Positions 1 to 9,038 of a stretch of 64,000 nt of DNA are shown one piece after another; position 1 is the stretch's first letter; each line of letters starts with the position of its first letter. Source of the stretch: Allobosea sp035944375 (GTDB taxonomy: Bacteria; Pseudomonadota; Alphaproteobacteria; Rhizobiales; Beijerinckiaceae); the NCBI RefSeq assembly GCF_035944375.1, contig NZ_DASZBE010000042.1; one strand, 5' to 3'. The translations under genes and the position numbers were made by a program. The notes under the pieces were generated by a model. That model was given only the letters and a program-made list of their open reading frames with translations. It did not search any database and was not told the DNA's origin.

Positions 1-8
1 AGGCTGCC

Positions 9-509
9 ATGCCGGCCGATACGCTTTACGAGGACGACATCGTCAGCTGGTCCGAACGCCAGGCTCAGGGCATCCGCGAGCTTGCCCGCACGCGTCCGGA
101 GCTGTCGAACCTGCTCGACTGGGAGAACATCGCCGAGGAGATCGAAACCTTGGGACGCAGCGAGTGGAAGGCTGTCGCCTCGAAACTGCGCGTCGCGTTG
201 GAGCACATCCTCAAAGCTTATTGCGATCCCGATGCGCTGTCCTGCCGGGTCTGGGAGGGCGAGACCAACCGCGCGCTTGCCGAGGCACGCGAGGATTACC
301 GTCCGTCGATGCGCCAGCATCTCGACATCGACGCGATCTGGCAGGGTGCCTTCAGGTTCGCTGCCGACACGCTTCGAATCTACGGTGTTCGTATCCCGCC
401 GGGGATTCCGACGAAGAGCCCCTTCGAACTCGACCAGCTTCTGGACGCGGCTTTCGATCATCGCAGCGGCCTCGAAACGCTGCTCGGCAAATCGTCTTCA
501 AGCCACTGA
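9..509 (+). CDS. DUF29 domain-containing protein
   Basis: A 166-residue soluble protein. The N-terminal pattern (LYEDDIVSWSERQ, then a run of helix ending in ENIAEEIETLGRSE) is the signature of the DUF29 family, which is common in cyanobacteria and Hyphomicrobiales and has no assigned biochemical role. Residues 1-75 hold the conserved part and the tail is mostly helical. No signal peptide or membrane segment is visible. It is 20 nt upstream of the glutaredoxin gene on the same strand, so they may share a transcript, but nothing suggests a shared function. The ATG at base 9 is the first in frame, and its ribosome site would lie at the window edge and cannot be judged. Confidence 0.85.
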   Translation: MPADTLYEDDIVSWSERQAQGIRELARTRPELSNLLDWENIAEEIETLGRSEWKAVASKLRVALEHILKAYCDPDALSCRVWEGETNRALAEAREDYRPSMRQHLDIDAIWQGAFRFAADTLRIYGVRIPPGIPTKSPFELDQLLDAAFDHRSGLETLLGKSSSSH

Positions 510-529
510 CTCAACACAGGATCAAGCTC

Positions 530-865
530 ATGTCCGACACCAACGCCCGCATCGATGCCGAGGTGAAGTCCGCCGATGTGGTGCTCTTCATGAAGGGCAC
601 GCCGCAATTCCCGATGTGCGGTTTCTCCGGCCAGGTCGTGCAGATCCTGTCCTATGTCGGCGTGCCGTTCAAAGGCGTGAACGTGCTCGAGGACCAGGAG
701 ATCCGCGAGGGCATCAAGGCCTATTCCAACTGGCCGACGATCCCGCAGCTCTACGTCAAGGGCGAGTTCATCGGCGGCTGCGACATCACCCGCGAGATGT
801 TCCAGGCCGGCGAGCTGCAGGCGCTGCTCGCGGACAAGGGCATCGCGGTCAAGCAGGCGAGCTGA
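530..865 (+). CDS. grxD: Monothiol glutaredoxin, Grx4/GrxD type
   Basis: A 111-residue monothiol glutaredoxin. The single-cysteine active site CGFS lies at residues 30-33, preceded by the conserved KGTPQFPMC segment, and the WPTIPQLYVKGEFIGGCD stretch matches the glutathione-binding part of the fold. Family members bind a glutathione-ligated [2Fe-2S] cluster and pass it to target apoproteins in the cytosol. The length is normal for the single-domain type. The ATG at 530 follows the DUF29 stop by 20 nt. A longer in-frame extension upstream exists but runs through the DUF29 gene in another frame and is rejected. In many alphaproteobacteria this gene follows bolA; bolA is not visible here but could lie before the window. 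Confidence 0.95.
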   Translation: MSDTNARIDAEVKSADVVLFMKGTPQFPMCGFSGQVVQILSYVGVPFKGVNVLEDQEIREGIKAYSNWPTIPQLYVKGEFIGGCDITREMFQAGELQALLADKGIAVKQAS

Positions 866-937
866 GTCCCGCCTCCGGCCCGACAAACCGGCGCCCCATT
901 CGCCGTCTTCCGTGCGCGCCGCTCACGGGAGACGCCG

Positions 938-1951
938 ATGCCTCGCTTCATCACCACCGCCATCCTCGCCTGCGCCACTGCTGCACCCCTGTTCGCGCCG
1001 GCACAGGCCCTTGCTGACTGGGACAAGGCAAGGCTGTCGCGCGAGATCGTCGCGATCGAGCGGGGGGCCAAGGGCCGGCTCGGCGTCGCCCTGCTCGATC
1101 TGAATGACCGCTCGCTCTGGTCGCATCGCGGTGGCGAGCGCTTCCCGATGCAGAGCGTGTTCAAATGGCCGCTGGCCATTGCGGCGCTGCAGGCGGTCGA
1201 AGCGGGCAAGCTCAGGCTCGACCAGCCGGTCACGATCAAGCGCAGCGAATTCTCGCTTTATCACAGCCCGCTGGCGAAGGCCTTCAAGGGCGAGGCCAAC
1301 GCCTATCCGGTTCGGGAGCTGATCGCGCTCGCCGCCGGCGAGAGCGACAACACCGCCGCCGACATCCTGATGCGCGAGATCGGCGGGCCGCAGGTGGTCA
1401 CCGCCATGCTCAAGGCCGGCGGCATCGCGGGCATCTCTGTCGACCGCTATGAGCGGCAGTTCCAGCCGGAGGTCTTCGGCTTAGCCGGATTCGGCTGGTT
1501 GGACGTGATCGACGAGCCCGCCTATCGCGCCAGGCTCTCCGCGCTCGATCCGGCGAAACGCAAGGCCGCCCTCCAGGTGGCCCTGAAGGACCCGCGCGAC
1601 AGCGCCACGCCCGAGGCCAGCGTCGCCTTCGTCGAGGCGCAGGCCAAGGGCAACTGGCTGCGCGAGCCGGCGCACAGCGCCCTGATCGACAAGATCACGC
1701 TTGAAACGAAGAGCGGCCCGGACCGCATCCGCGCCGGCCTGCCGAAGGGAGCGCGCTTCGCCCACAAGACGGGGGCCGGGCTGACGATGGACGGGATCAA
1801 CCACGCCACCAACGACATCGGCCTCGTCACCCTGCCGAACGGGCGCGTCTTCGCCATCGCGGTCTATCTGGCGGGTTCGACGGCGGATGCGAAGCAGCGC
1901 GAGGCGGCCCATGCCGCGGTGGCGCGGCTGGCGGTCTCGGCGCAGCGCTAG
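938..1951 (+). CDS. bla: Class A serine beta-lactamase
   Basis: A 337-residue secreted enzyme with a Sec-type signal peptide (about residues 1-26, ending AQALA). All the main class A motifs are present: the SVFK serine-lysine pair at 73-76, SDN at 136-138, the omega-loop glutamate in DRYERQFQ (Glu172) and KTG at 277-279. It should hydrolyse beta-lactams in the periplasm by an acyl-serine mechanism. The residue at the place of the usual omega-loop asparagine (Ambler 170) appears to be glutamine, which could alter deacylation. No AmpR/BlaI-like regulator is adjacent. Its stop overlaps the stop of the convergent exporter gene by 4 nt. The substrate range cannot be read from sequence. Confidence 0.93.
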   Translation: MPRFITTAILACATAAPLFAPAQALADWDKARLSREIVAIERGAKGRLGVALLDLNDRSLWSHRGGERFPMQSVFKWPLAIAALQAVEAGKLRLDQPVTIKRSEFSLYHSPLAKAFKGEANAYPVRELIALAAGESDNTAADILMREIGGPQVVTAMLKAGGIAGISVDRYERQFQPEVFGLAGFGWLDVIDEPAYRARLSALDPAKRKAALQVALKDPRDSATPEASVAFVEAQAKGNWLREPAHSALIDKITLETKSGPDRIRAGLPKGARFAHKTGAGLTMDGINHATNDIGLVTLPNGRVFAIAVYLAGSTADAKQREAAHAAVARLAVSAQR

Positions 1952-2895
1952 ACGCGCTTGGCCAGCCGCTCGGCGATGAAGATGCCCCCGAGCACGAGCA
2001 GCAGGGCGACGCCGTGATAGAGCGCGAGCTGCTCGCCGAGGATCAGCACGGCGAGGATCGGCGCGAAGACCGGCACGAGATTGACGAAGACGCCGGCGCG
2101 GCCCGGGCCGATCAGCTCGACCGAGCGCATGAAGAAGAGCTGCGACAGGATCGAGGGGCCGATCGCGACATAGAGCAGGATCAGCCAGCCCTGCGGCGTC
2201 TTCACCGTGAAGGCGCCCTGCGCGACCTCGATCGCCAGCAGCGGCAGCGAGACCAGGCAGGCGACCATCGCCAGGGCCGAGAAGAAAACGAGGCCGGGCA
2301 CCTGCGGCCGCACGCGGATCGCCACCGTGTAGCCCGCATAGAAGGTGCAGGCGACGATCATGAAGAGATCGCCCGGCGCGAAGGCGAATTGCCGGAGCAC
2401 CGCGATGTCGCCGCGGCTGGCGACGACGGCGACGCCGAGCAGCGTAACGAGGACGCCGAGCGCCTGCACCGGGCCGATCGGCGTGCGATAGGCGATGAAG
2501 GCGCCGATCAGCACGAAGACCGGGATCGAGCCCTGGAGAATGCCGATATTGATCGCCGTCGTCGAATAGGCGGCGAGGTACATCAGCGCGTTGAAGGCGG
2601 TGAAGCCGACCGTGCCCATCGCCACGATGAACTTCCAATGGGCCTTGAGCACGGGCCAATGCGCCCTGATCTGGTGGCGCAGCAGCACCGGCATCACCGC
2701 GCAGACCACGACCCAGCGCAGCGAGGTCAGCGCCATCGGCGAGATGGCGTCGACCGCGAGGCGGCCGGCCACCGCATTGCCGCCCCACATCAGGGTGGTC
2801 AGGGTCAGCAGGAGATAGGCATTGCCCCAGAGGCGCTGCTTGAGGGTCTGGTTCGCGGGCAAGCGGTCAACCGATCCGGAAACGGGCTCCTGCAA
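1948..2895 (-). CDS. DMT-family (EamA) transporter
   Basis: A 315-residue inner-membrane protein with about ten hydrophobic helices arranged as two EamA repeats (roughly residues 28-160 and 170-305). The first repeat shows the family-typical LLTLTTLMWGGNAVAGR entry helix. EamA proteins are drug/metabolite exporters; the substrate is unknown. The start ATG at 2895 lies just before the divergent glutamine amidotransferase gene. A later start is possible because the first 25 residues are polar. The 3' end overlaps the beta-lactamase stop tail to tail, which probably reflects compact packing and is no evidence that the exporter handles beta-lactams. Confidence 0.9.
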   Translation of the reverse strand: MQEPVSGSVDRLPANQTLKQRLWGNAYLLLTLTTLMWGGNAVAGRLAVDAISPMALTSLRWVVVCAVMPVLLRHQIRAHWPVLKAHWKFIVAMGTVGFTAFNALMYLAAYSTTAINIGILQGSIPVFVLIGAFIAYRTPIGPVQALGVLVTLLGVAVVASRGDIAVLRQFAFAPGDLFMIVACTFYAGYTVAIRVRPQVPGLVFFSALAMVACLVSLPLLAIEVAQGAFTVKTPQGWLILLYVAIGPSILSQLFFMRSVELIGPGRAGVFVNLVPVFAPILAVLILGEQLALYHGVALLLVLGGIFIAERLAKRV

Positions 2896-2989
2896 TAGCC
2901 TTGCGCGCGGTTCGCGTCATGTGGGATGAGGCGCAGTGGCGCCCGGCGCCCGGCGCATCCCTCTCTCCCCATCACTCGCGGCTTCACCC

Positions 2990-3871
2990 ATGCTCGATGT
3001 CGTCCGTCGCCCGCTCCGCCTGCTCTTCGTCGACGGCAACACCCGTGCGCAGCGCGAGAACCACGCGGCGGGCTATGGCGCCCAGCCGGCGGAAGCCTAT
3101 GCCGCCGAGGTCGCCGCGATCGAGCCCGACGCGGTCGCGGATATCTGCCTGCCGGCCGACGCCGGTGCCAATCTGCCCGATGGCGCCTGCCTGCAATCCT
3201 ATGACGGCATCGTCCTCACCGGCTCGGCGCTGCACATTTACGAGCTCGAGCCGGCGGTCACCCGCCAGATCGAGCTGATGCGCGCGATCTATGCCAGCGG
3301 CACGCCCTGCTTCGGGTCCTGCTGGGGCATTCAGATGGGCGCGGTCGCGGCGGGTGGCACGGTGATGGCCAACCCCAGGGGGCGTGAGGTCGGCTTCGCG
3401 CGCAAGATCGCGCCGAGCGAGTCCGGCCGGACCCATCCGCTGCTGGCCGGACGCCCTGCGGCGTTCGATGCACCGGCGATCCATCTCGACACCGTCGTCC
3501 AGCCGCCGCACGGCACGACGATTCTAGCCTCGAACGCCTATAGCCAGGTCCAGGCGGCCGAGATCCGCCATGAGGGCGGGGTGTTCTGGGGCGTGCAGTA
3601 CCATCCCGAATTCCCGCTGCGCCAGGTCGCCTCGATCCTGGGCCGCATGGTGCCGGTGCTGATCGAGGAGGGGTTCCGGAAGGACGAGGCGGACGCGGAA
3701 ACCTGGCTGTCGGAGTTGCGCGCGCTCGACGCCGACAGGAGCCGCCAGGACCTTGCCTGGGCCCATGGGCTCGACGCCGAGGTGCTCGACGATATGCGCC
3801 GCGTCACCGAGCTGCGCAATTTCCTCAACCACAGGGTCAAGCCGCAGGCAAGTGCGCGCGGACGGGCCTGA
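2990..3871 (+). CDS. Class I glutamine amidotransferase-like protein
   Basis: A 293-residue cytosolic protein of the GATase1 fold. The nucleophile elbow GSCWGIQMG places the catalytic Cys at 111, and the second motif QYHPEFPL gives His205 and Glu207, completing the triad. These domains release ammonia from glutamine. Stand-alone members of this subgroup (often labelled GMP synthase-like) act on gamma-glutamyl compounds or have unknown acceptors. The ATG at 2990 gives an N-terminus (MLDVVRRPLRLLFVDGN) that leads directly into the first beta strand; an in-frame ATG at 2936 would add 18 low-complexity residues. The C-terminal 60 residues are an acidic helical extension. No synthase partner is adjacent. 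Confidence 0.85.
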   Translation: MLDVVRRPLRLLFVDGNTRAQRENHAAGYGAQPAEAYAAEVAAIEPDAVADICLPADAGANLPDGACLQSYDGIVLTGSALHIYELEPAVTRQIELMRAIYASGTPCFGSCWGIQMGAVAAGGTVMANPRGREVGFARKIAPSESGRTHPLLAGRPAAFDAPAIHLDTVVQPPHGTTILASNAYSQVQAAEIRHEGGVFWGVQYHPEFPLRQVASILGRMVPVLIEEGFRKDEADAETWLSELRALDADRSRQDLAWAHGLDAEVLDDMRRVTELRNFLNHRVKPQASARGRA

Positions 3872-4182
3872 AGCACCGCCATAGGTGGCTGTCTGGCGCT
3901 CTGCGTCGCGCGGTGGTCTGACGCAACGGCGTTTTCCGGTCGCCCACGAAAGCCAGCGATGTCATTGTCATCGCAGCAGTTTCGCGGGTTGGTTGCGGAG
4001 CCGGACGCGCCTTCTTCTTTTGGATTAATCGTATTTTAAACGTCTAGGGACGAAATCAGATCGAATGATGACGTAGGGACAGGATCCGGCAACCTCCAGT
4101 ATCCCCTGCGGCAGCCGACCTGACGACCACTCTGTCATCCCGCCGGCGCGTGCGCTGTGCCGTTACATGGGGCCCGAAACCG
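3872..4182. other. Intergenic gap before chemoreceptor gene
   Basis: About 310 bases without a credible gene. Bases near 4010-4045 are locally AT-rich (ttcttttggattaatcg, then attttaaacg), which would suit a promoter for the downstream chemoreceptor. No clear sigma-70 or sigma-28 pair could be assigned by eye. Confidence 0.4.
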
Positions 4183-6261
4183 TTGAAATCCATTCGCACC
4201 AAAATCATTGCGATCCTGGCGATCGTCTCGCTCGGCGCCCTCATCTCGTCCGGGCTCGGCCTCTGGGCGTTGTCGCACAGCAACGGGCTGAGCCAGCGTG
4301 CGGCGAATCTGGCGAACGTCACGCACGACACCGACCTGATCAATTCGCACGTCCTGGGCGTGGTGATGGATGCGCGCGGCATCTACATGTCGAAGGATGC
4401 GGCCGCGGCCGAGCCCTTCGCCAAGGGCATGGAGGCGCGGTTCCCGCAATTGCGCAGTCTCGCCGCTCATCTCGTCAGCATCACGCCGGAAGCCGAGCGT
4501 GAGCAGGCCCGGGCGATCGAGAAGGCGGTGGCTGAGTTCATTGCCTTCCGCACGGAAACGATCCGGCTCGGTCGCGAGGTCTCGACGGCGGCGGCGAATG
4601 CCCAGGGCAACAACGAGGGCAACCGCGCCAATCGCAAGGCGCTCAACGACCTGCTCGTTGCCTTCGGCAAGACGAACAACGCAGCGTCCGAGGGCCTGGA
4701 AAAGGAAGCCAACCGCTTCACTGATCTAGCGAAGATCGGCCTGCCCGTCACGCTCGGCGTCATGCTGCTCGGCTCGCTGCTGATCGCGCTCTTCTTCGCC
4801 CAGCGCTCGCTGACCAAGCCGATCCTCGATCTCAGCGCCGTGATGGGCGCCCTGACGCGGGGCGATCTCAAGGTGACCGTGCCGCATCTCGACCGGCAGG
4901 ACGAGATCGGCACCATGGCCAAGGCCGTCTCCGTGCTGCGGGAAAGCTCCGAGCAGGTCGCGATCCTCCAGCAGCAGGAGCAGGCCGCGGCGGCGGCGCG
5001 CCTCGCCCGGGCGCAGTCGATGGAAGCGGTGGTGTCGGATGTCGGCGAGGTGGTGGCGGCTGCTGCGGCGGGCGATTTCTCGGCGCGGCTGCAGATCGAC
5101 CATGCCGACGAGCAGATGCAGAAGCTCGTCGCCGGCATCAACGAGATCAACGCGGTCGTCGACGGCGCCACCAGCGAGTTCTCCGGGACGTTGCAGGCGA
5201 TCGCAGCCGGCGACCTGACGCATCGGGTCGACACCGCCTATCAGGGCCGCTTCGCCGATCTGAAGGCCGCGATCAACGAGACGGTCGATCGCCTGTCCTC
5301 GACGGTGAAGACAATCCAGCTGACCTCGGCGGATGTCGGGCTCGCCGCCCGCGAGATCAACATGGGTGCAGACGATCTGTCGAAGCGTACCGAGGAGCAG
5401 GCCTCCTCGCTGGAAGAGACCGCGGCGACGACGGAAGAACTCGCCGCTTCGGTCAAGGCGACCGCCCAGGCCTCGCGCCAGGCGGCGAGCGTCGCCGACG
5501 AGGCCATGAAGGCGGCGCAGGCCGGCGGGGCGATCGCCGGGAAGGCGGTCGACGCCATGGCCCGCATCGAGGATGCCTCGACCAAGATCTCGGACATCAT
5601 CCGCGTCATCGACGACATCGCCTTCCAGACCAATCTGCTGGCGCTCAACGCGGCGGTGGAAGCGGCGCGGGCCGGCGATGCCGGCAAGGGCTTCGCGGTC
5701 GTCGCCTCCGAGGTGCGCACGCTCGCCCAGCGTTCGAGCGAGGCGGCCAAGGACATCTCGGCGCTGATCTCGTCGTCGAACTCCGAGGTCGGCGAGGGCG
5801 TCAAGCTGGTGCGCCAGGCCGGCGACCAGCTCAGCCAGATCCTCGCGGCGTCCGAGAAGGTCGCGGCGACGATCGCGGAAATCTCGGCAGCGTCCGGCGA
5901 GCAGGCGAGCGGCATCGACGAGATGAGCCAGGCCGTCGCCCATCTCGACGAGATGACGCAGCAGAACGCCGCGCTGTCGGAACAGAGCGCGGCCTCCGCC
6001 GGCTCGCTCTCGGGCAAGATCGCCCAGCTCAACGACCTCGTCGCCACCTTCAAGACCGGGCCGGACTCCGGCCGCGCCGCGGCTGCGCCGGTCCCCGCCG
6101 GCGAGCCCGCCCGCCTGCGCCAACTCGCTGAAGCCGCCTTCGCCCAGACCCGGGCGCCCGCGGCCCGTGCCGCCGCGCCGGTCGCCGCACCGCCCCCGCG
6201 TGCTCCGGTCAAGAAGGTCGCCAACAGCCGCGCCGGCGATTCGGGCTGGGAAGAGTTCTAA
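4183..6261 (+). CDS. Methyl-accepting chemotaxis protein
   Basis: A membrane chemoreceptor of about 692 residues. It has a first transmembrane helix near residues 8-28 (IIAILAIVSLGALISS), a four-helix periplasmic sensor, a second helix near 190-210, a HAMP domain, a further HAMP-like unit (AAGDLTHRVDTAYQGRF), and a C-terminal methylation/signalling coiled coil with the conserved hairpin tip DDIAFQTNLLALNAAVEAAR. It ends in GWEEF, which resembles the xWxxF pentapeptide that tethers CheR/CheB. The TTG at 4183 is preferred because it gives a standard MKSIRTKI N-terminus; a GTG at 4150 would add 11 residues. The ligand cannot be inferred. No che genes are adjacent, so it is an orphan receptor. 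Confidence 0.93.
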   Translation: MKSIRTKIIAILAIVSLGALISSGLGLWALSHSNGLSQRAANLANVTHDTDLINSHVLGVVMDARGIYMSKDAAAAEPFAKGMEARFPQLRSLAAHLVSITPEAEREQARAIEKAVAEFIAFRTETIRLGREVSTAAANAQGNNEGNRANRKALNDLLVAFGKTNNAASEGLEKEANRFTDLAKIGLPVTLGVMLLGSLLIALFFAQRSLTKPILDLSAVMGALTRGDLKVTVPHLDRQDEIGTMAKAVSVLRESSEQVAILQQQEQAAAAARLARAQSMEAVVSDVGEVVAAAAAGDFSARLQIDHADEQMQKLVAGINEINAVVDGATSEFSGTLQAIAAGDLTHRVDTAYQGRFADLKAAINETVDRLSSTVKTIQLTSADVGLAAREINMGADDLSKRTEEQASSLEETAATTEELAASVKATAQASRQAASVADEAMKAAQAGGAIAGKAVDAMARIEDASTKISDIIRVIDDIAFQTNLLALNAAVEAARAGDAGKGFAVVASEVRTLAQRSSEAAKDISALISSSNSEVGEGVKLVRQAGDQLSQILAASEKVAATIAEISAASGEQASGIDEMSQAVAHLDEMTQQNAALSEQSAASAGSLSGKIAQLNDLVATFKTGPDSGRAAAAPVPAGEPARLRQLAEAAFAQTRAPAARAAAPVAAPPPRAPVKKVANSRAGDSGWEEF

Positions 6262-6289
6262 GCCCTGCCTCCACCCAAGCGCCAACCAG

Positions 6290-6316
6290 GGCCCTGCCGA
6301 ACCGGCAGGGCCTTTT
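6290..6316 (+). terminator. Rho-independent terminator after chemoreceptor gene
   Basis: A perfect 10-bp stem (GGCCCTGCCG / CGGCAGGGCC) with a 3-nt loop followed by TTTT, 28 nt after the chemoreceptor stop. The flanking CCAAC and GTTGG could extend the pairing. Confidence 0.8.
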
Positions 6317-6472
6317 GCGTTGGGGCTGTCCCGTGCTCGCGGGCGGGGCGGCTGCGAGGCGCAGGCGGCCGGCGGATCGCTGTGTCCGCAATCGGGCCCA
6401 ATTCCGCCTTGGCGGCGTCCCAATCGGGCGTGTCTATCACGGGCTCGTGATCGTCTATGGGGATAGCACAGC

Positions 6473-8200
6473 ATGATGACCCGTTTCGCCGCCGCCCTCG
6501 TCCTGGCTCCCGGCTTTGCAGGAGCCGCCGAGATCGAGCTGGCCTCCCGGATCGACCGTGTCACGGTCTATCCCGACGGGGCGGTGGTGACGCGGCTGGG
6601 CAAGGCCGAACTGCTGCAGGGCGCCTCGCAGATCGTGCTGCGCGGCCTGCCGGCTGCGATCGACCCCGCCTCGATCCGCGTCGAGGGCCGGGGCAGCGCG
6701 GCGGGTGCCGGCGGCGGCGCCTTCTCGATCGGGGCCGTGGATGTGCGCCTGACTCCCGGCGAGGCCAAGCCGGTGCTCGACTCCGTCATCGAGGGCAAGC
6801 TCACCGCGCTGCGGGAGGAGAAGCAGGCACTGGCCGGGCGCATCAGCGCGATCGAGGCCAAGCGCGCCACGATCGAGCGTTTCGGCCAGACCGGGCCGGA
6901 CAAGCTCGGCCCCGACGGCAAGGCGCTGCCCGTGGCGGACTGGCCGGCGGTGTTCGACGCGATCGGAACAGCGCTGGTCAAGGTGCATGAGGAATTGCGT
7001 GGCGTCCGCGCCCGGGCGGCGGATGTCGAGGGCGAGATCGCGGCGCTGGAGCGGGCGAAGCCGCAGCCGGGCCGACCCGGCGCACCCAGGCGCGACGTCG
7101 CCATCGCGGTCGAGGCGCCAGCGCCGCTGGCGGCCGAGTTCACGGTGACCTATCGCGTCGGCGGCGCCGGCTGGACGCCGCAATACGAGGCCCGCCTGTC
7201 GACCGGCGGCGCCGGCGGCAAGCCTTCGCTCGATCTTCTGCGGCGGGCGGAACTGCGCCAGCGCACGGGCGAGGACTGGGCCGATGTGGCGCTGACGCTG
7301 TCGACGACGCGTTCGGCCGGCGGCACGCAGGCGCCGGAACTGACGCCGGTGCAGGTCATGTTCTTCGAGCCACCGGTGCTCTACGAGGCACGCCCGATGA
7401 CGCGGGCCGCGCCGGCGCCGATGGCGGCCGCCCGCGCCAGGGCGGAAGCCGACGCGATCGCCGAACAGTCGCAGAAGGCGGCCGCCCCCGTCGCCGCCGA
7501 GGCGCAGACCGCCCAGATCGAGGCGGGCGCCTATCAGGCGAGCTTCCAGGTGCCCGGGCGCTCGACGATCCCGCAGGACGGCTCCTCCAGGACCGTGCTG
7601 CTGAGCCAGGCGAAGGCCGAGCCGGCGCTGGCGGCGCGGATCGTGCCCGAGCTGGAGGAGAAGGCCTATCTCGAGGTGAGCTTCGTTCATGACGAGGCGG
7701 CGCCGCTCCTGCCGGGAACCGTCGCCCTGCATCGCGATGGGAGCTATATCGGGCGGGGCCGGATCGGGCTGGTGGCGCCGGGCGACAAGGTCGCGCTCGG
7801 CTTCGGCGCCGACGACAAGCTCAAGGTCACGCGCGCGCCGGTGCGCCGCCGCGAGAACGAGCCGAACTGGCTCGGTCAGACCCGCACCGATCTGCGCGAG
7901 TTCCGCACGGTGGTGAAGAGCCTGCACGCCCAGCCGGTGAAGGTGACGGTGACCGAGCGCATCCCCTATTCGGAAAGCAGCGCGATCACGGTGGAGAGCC
8001 TCGCGGCCCAGACCACGCCTCCGACGGAGAAGCAGGTTGGCGACAAGCGCGGCGTCTCGGCCTGGACCTTCGATCTCGCGCCCGGCGCCGAGAAGGAGAT
8101 CAAGGTCGCCTACCGGATCAAATGGCCGGGTGACCGCGAGGTCATCTATGCCCCGCAGCCGGGGCCGGGCCCGCAGCCCCTGCCGCGGCCGCTGAACTGA
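6473..8200 (+). CDS. DUF4139 domain-containing secreted protein (mucoidy-inhibitor MuiA-like)
   Basis: A 575-residue exported protein with a short signal peptide (residues 1-18, ending GFAGAAE). The N-terminal part (IDRVTVYPDGAVVTRLGKAEL) matches the DUF4140 domain and the C-terminal half (from about residue 215, FTVTYRVGGAGWTPQYEARL) matches DUF4139. A coiled-coil stretch lies between them at about 95-190. The family includes the MuiA mucoidy inhibitor, whose molecular role is not known. The region around 300-345 is alanine-rich and looks like a linker. ATGATG at 6473 offers two adjacent starts. It appears to be transcribed alone. Confidence 0.88.
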   Translation: MMTRFAAALVLAPGFAGAAEIELASRIDRVTVYPDGAVVTRLGKAELLQGASQIVLRGLPAAIDPASIRVEGRGSAAGAGGGAFSIGAVDVRLTPGEAKPVLDSVIEGKLTALREEKQALAGRISAIEAKRATIERFGQTGPDKLGPDGKALPVADWPAVFDAIGTALVKVHEELRGVRARAADVEGEIAALERAKPQPGRPGAPRRDVAIAVEAPAPLAAEFTVTYRVGGAGWTPQYEARLSTGGAGGKPSLDLLRRAELRQRTGEDWADVALTLSTTRSAGGTQAPELTPVQVMFFEPPVLYEARPMTRAAPAPMAAARARAEADAIAEQSQKAAAPVAAEAQTAQIEAGAYQASFQVPGRSTIPQDGSSRTVLLSQAKAEPALAARIVPELEEKAYLEVSFVHDEAAPLLPGTVALHRDGSYIGRGRIGLVAPGDKVALGFGADDKLKVTRAPVRRRENEPNWLGQTRTDLREFRTVVKSLHAQPVKVTVTERIPYSESSAITVESLAAQTTPPTEKQVGDKRGVSAWTFDLAPGAEKEIKVAYRIKWPGDREVIYAPQPGPGPQPLPRPLN

Positions 8201-8217
8201 GGCGGCGAGCGCCCCTC

Positions 8218-8317
8218 GTCATTCTCGGGCGAAGCGCAGCGCAGACCCGAGAATCTCAGTCAGAGAGAAGCTCGGGCCTCTCGTCACGAGATGCTCGGGT
8301 CAAGCCCGAGCATGACG
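8218..8317. repeat. Family B palindromic repeat pair
   Basis: Two inverted modules, one starting GTCATTCTCGGGCG and the other ending GGGTCAAGCCCGAGCATGAC, lie between converging genes. Each half can form its own hairpin (CTCGGG...CCCGAG). Similar pairs recur throughout the window in intergenic gaps only. Confidence 0.75.
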
Positions 8318-8327
8318 GCTGTGCCCC

Positions 8328-8906
8328 TCACACCGCCATCTCGAGCTCGCGCCCGCGGCCCAGACGCGTCATCCAGTCGGTGTATTGCGGCTGGACCTTG
8401 AGCTGGTGGCCGTAATGGCGGCGCAGCGCTTCGGTGAGGCGCCCGCCCAGCCCGAGCTGCTCGTCGGCGAAGCCGATCATCACCGAGTTCGGCCAGGCCT
8501 GCGGGCGCACGCCGCGCAGGCGTTCGAAGAGGTCGTCCTCGCTCGCGTCAGGATCGTTCTGGGCCATCAGCATCAGCATCGCCGCGGTCGAGCGCGAGAT
8601 GCCCATATGGCAATGGACGAGGAGATGCCCCTCGACCCGCTCGCCCACGCCCTCGCGCAGCCCGTCGCCGAACTGCAGGATCTGCTCGACGTGCTGCGGC
8701 TGCGGCGGGGTCATGCCCTGCGACGGGCCGAGAATGTCGTGGAAGCGCAGCGTGACGCGATGGTGCTCGCCATAGGTCCCGAAGGTGTCGATCTCCGGCA
8801 GGCCGGGGTCGAGCAGCGACAGCACATGGCTGACGCGGCGGACGCTGTGGGCGGGCAGTTCCTCGATGCCGCAGATGGTGAGCGTCGAGATGGCGAGCGA
8901 TTGCAT
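8328..8906 (-). CDS. Protein tyrosine phosphatase-like protein
   Basis: A 192-residue cytosolic protein with the cysteine phosphatase P-loop HCHMGISRS: Cys99 and Arg105 give the CX5R motif, preceded by the strand LLVH. The overall pattern resembles dual-specificity or tyrosine phosphatases that are widespread in alphaproteobacteria and little characterised. An upstream acidic residue in the DILG segment near 57-60 could serve as the general acid, but this is a guess. The ATG at 8906 is chosen because the N-terminus (MQSLAISTLTICG) begins the fold; an upstream in-frame start at 9035 would add a basic low-complexity leader. The partner substrate is unknown. Confidence 0.85.
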   Translation of the reverse strand: MQSLAISTLTICGIEELPAHSVRRVSHVLSLLDPGLPEIDTFGTYGEHHRVTLRFHDILGPSQGMTPPQPQHVEQILQFGDGLREGVGERVEGHLLVHCHMGISRSTAAMLMLMAQNDPDASEDDLFERLRGVRPQAWPNSVMIGFADEQLGLGGRLTEALRRHYGHQLKVQPQYTDWMTRLGRGRELEMAV

Positions 8907-9038
8907 GGTGATAACCCGCTGGTTTGCGTGAGCCTGCCGCATATGGCCCGCCTCCGCGCCACGCAACCGACGGGAATGGAGGGGAGCCCTGCATATGCGC
9001 TTTAGCCTGGAGGCGGCCTGACCGGACGGCGGCATCCC

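Noticed and set aside
1948..1951. Functional link between beta-lactamase and EamA exporter
   Set aside because: Only the stop codons overlap; tail-to-tail packing is common in compact genomes.
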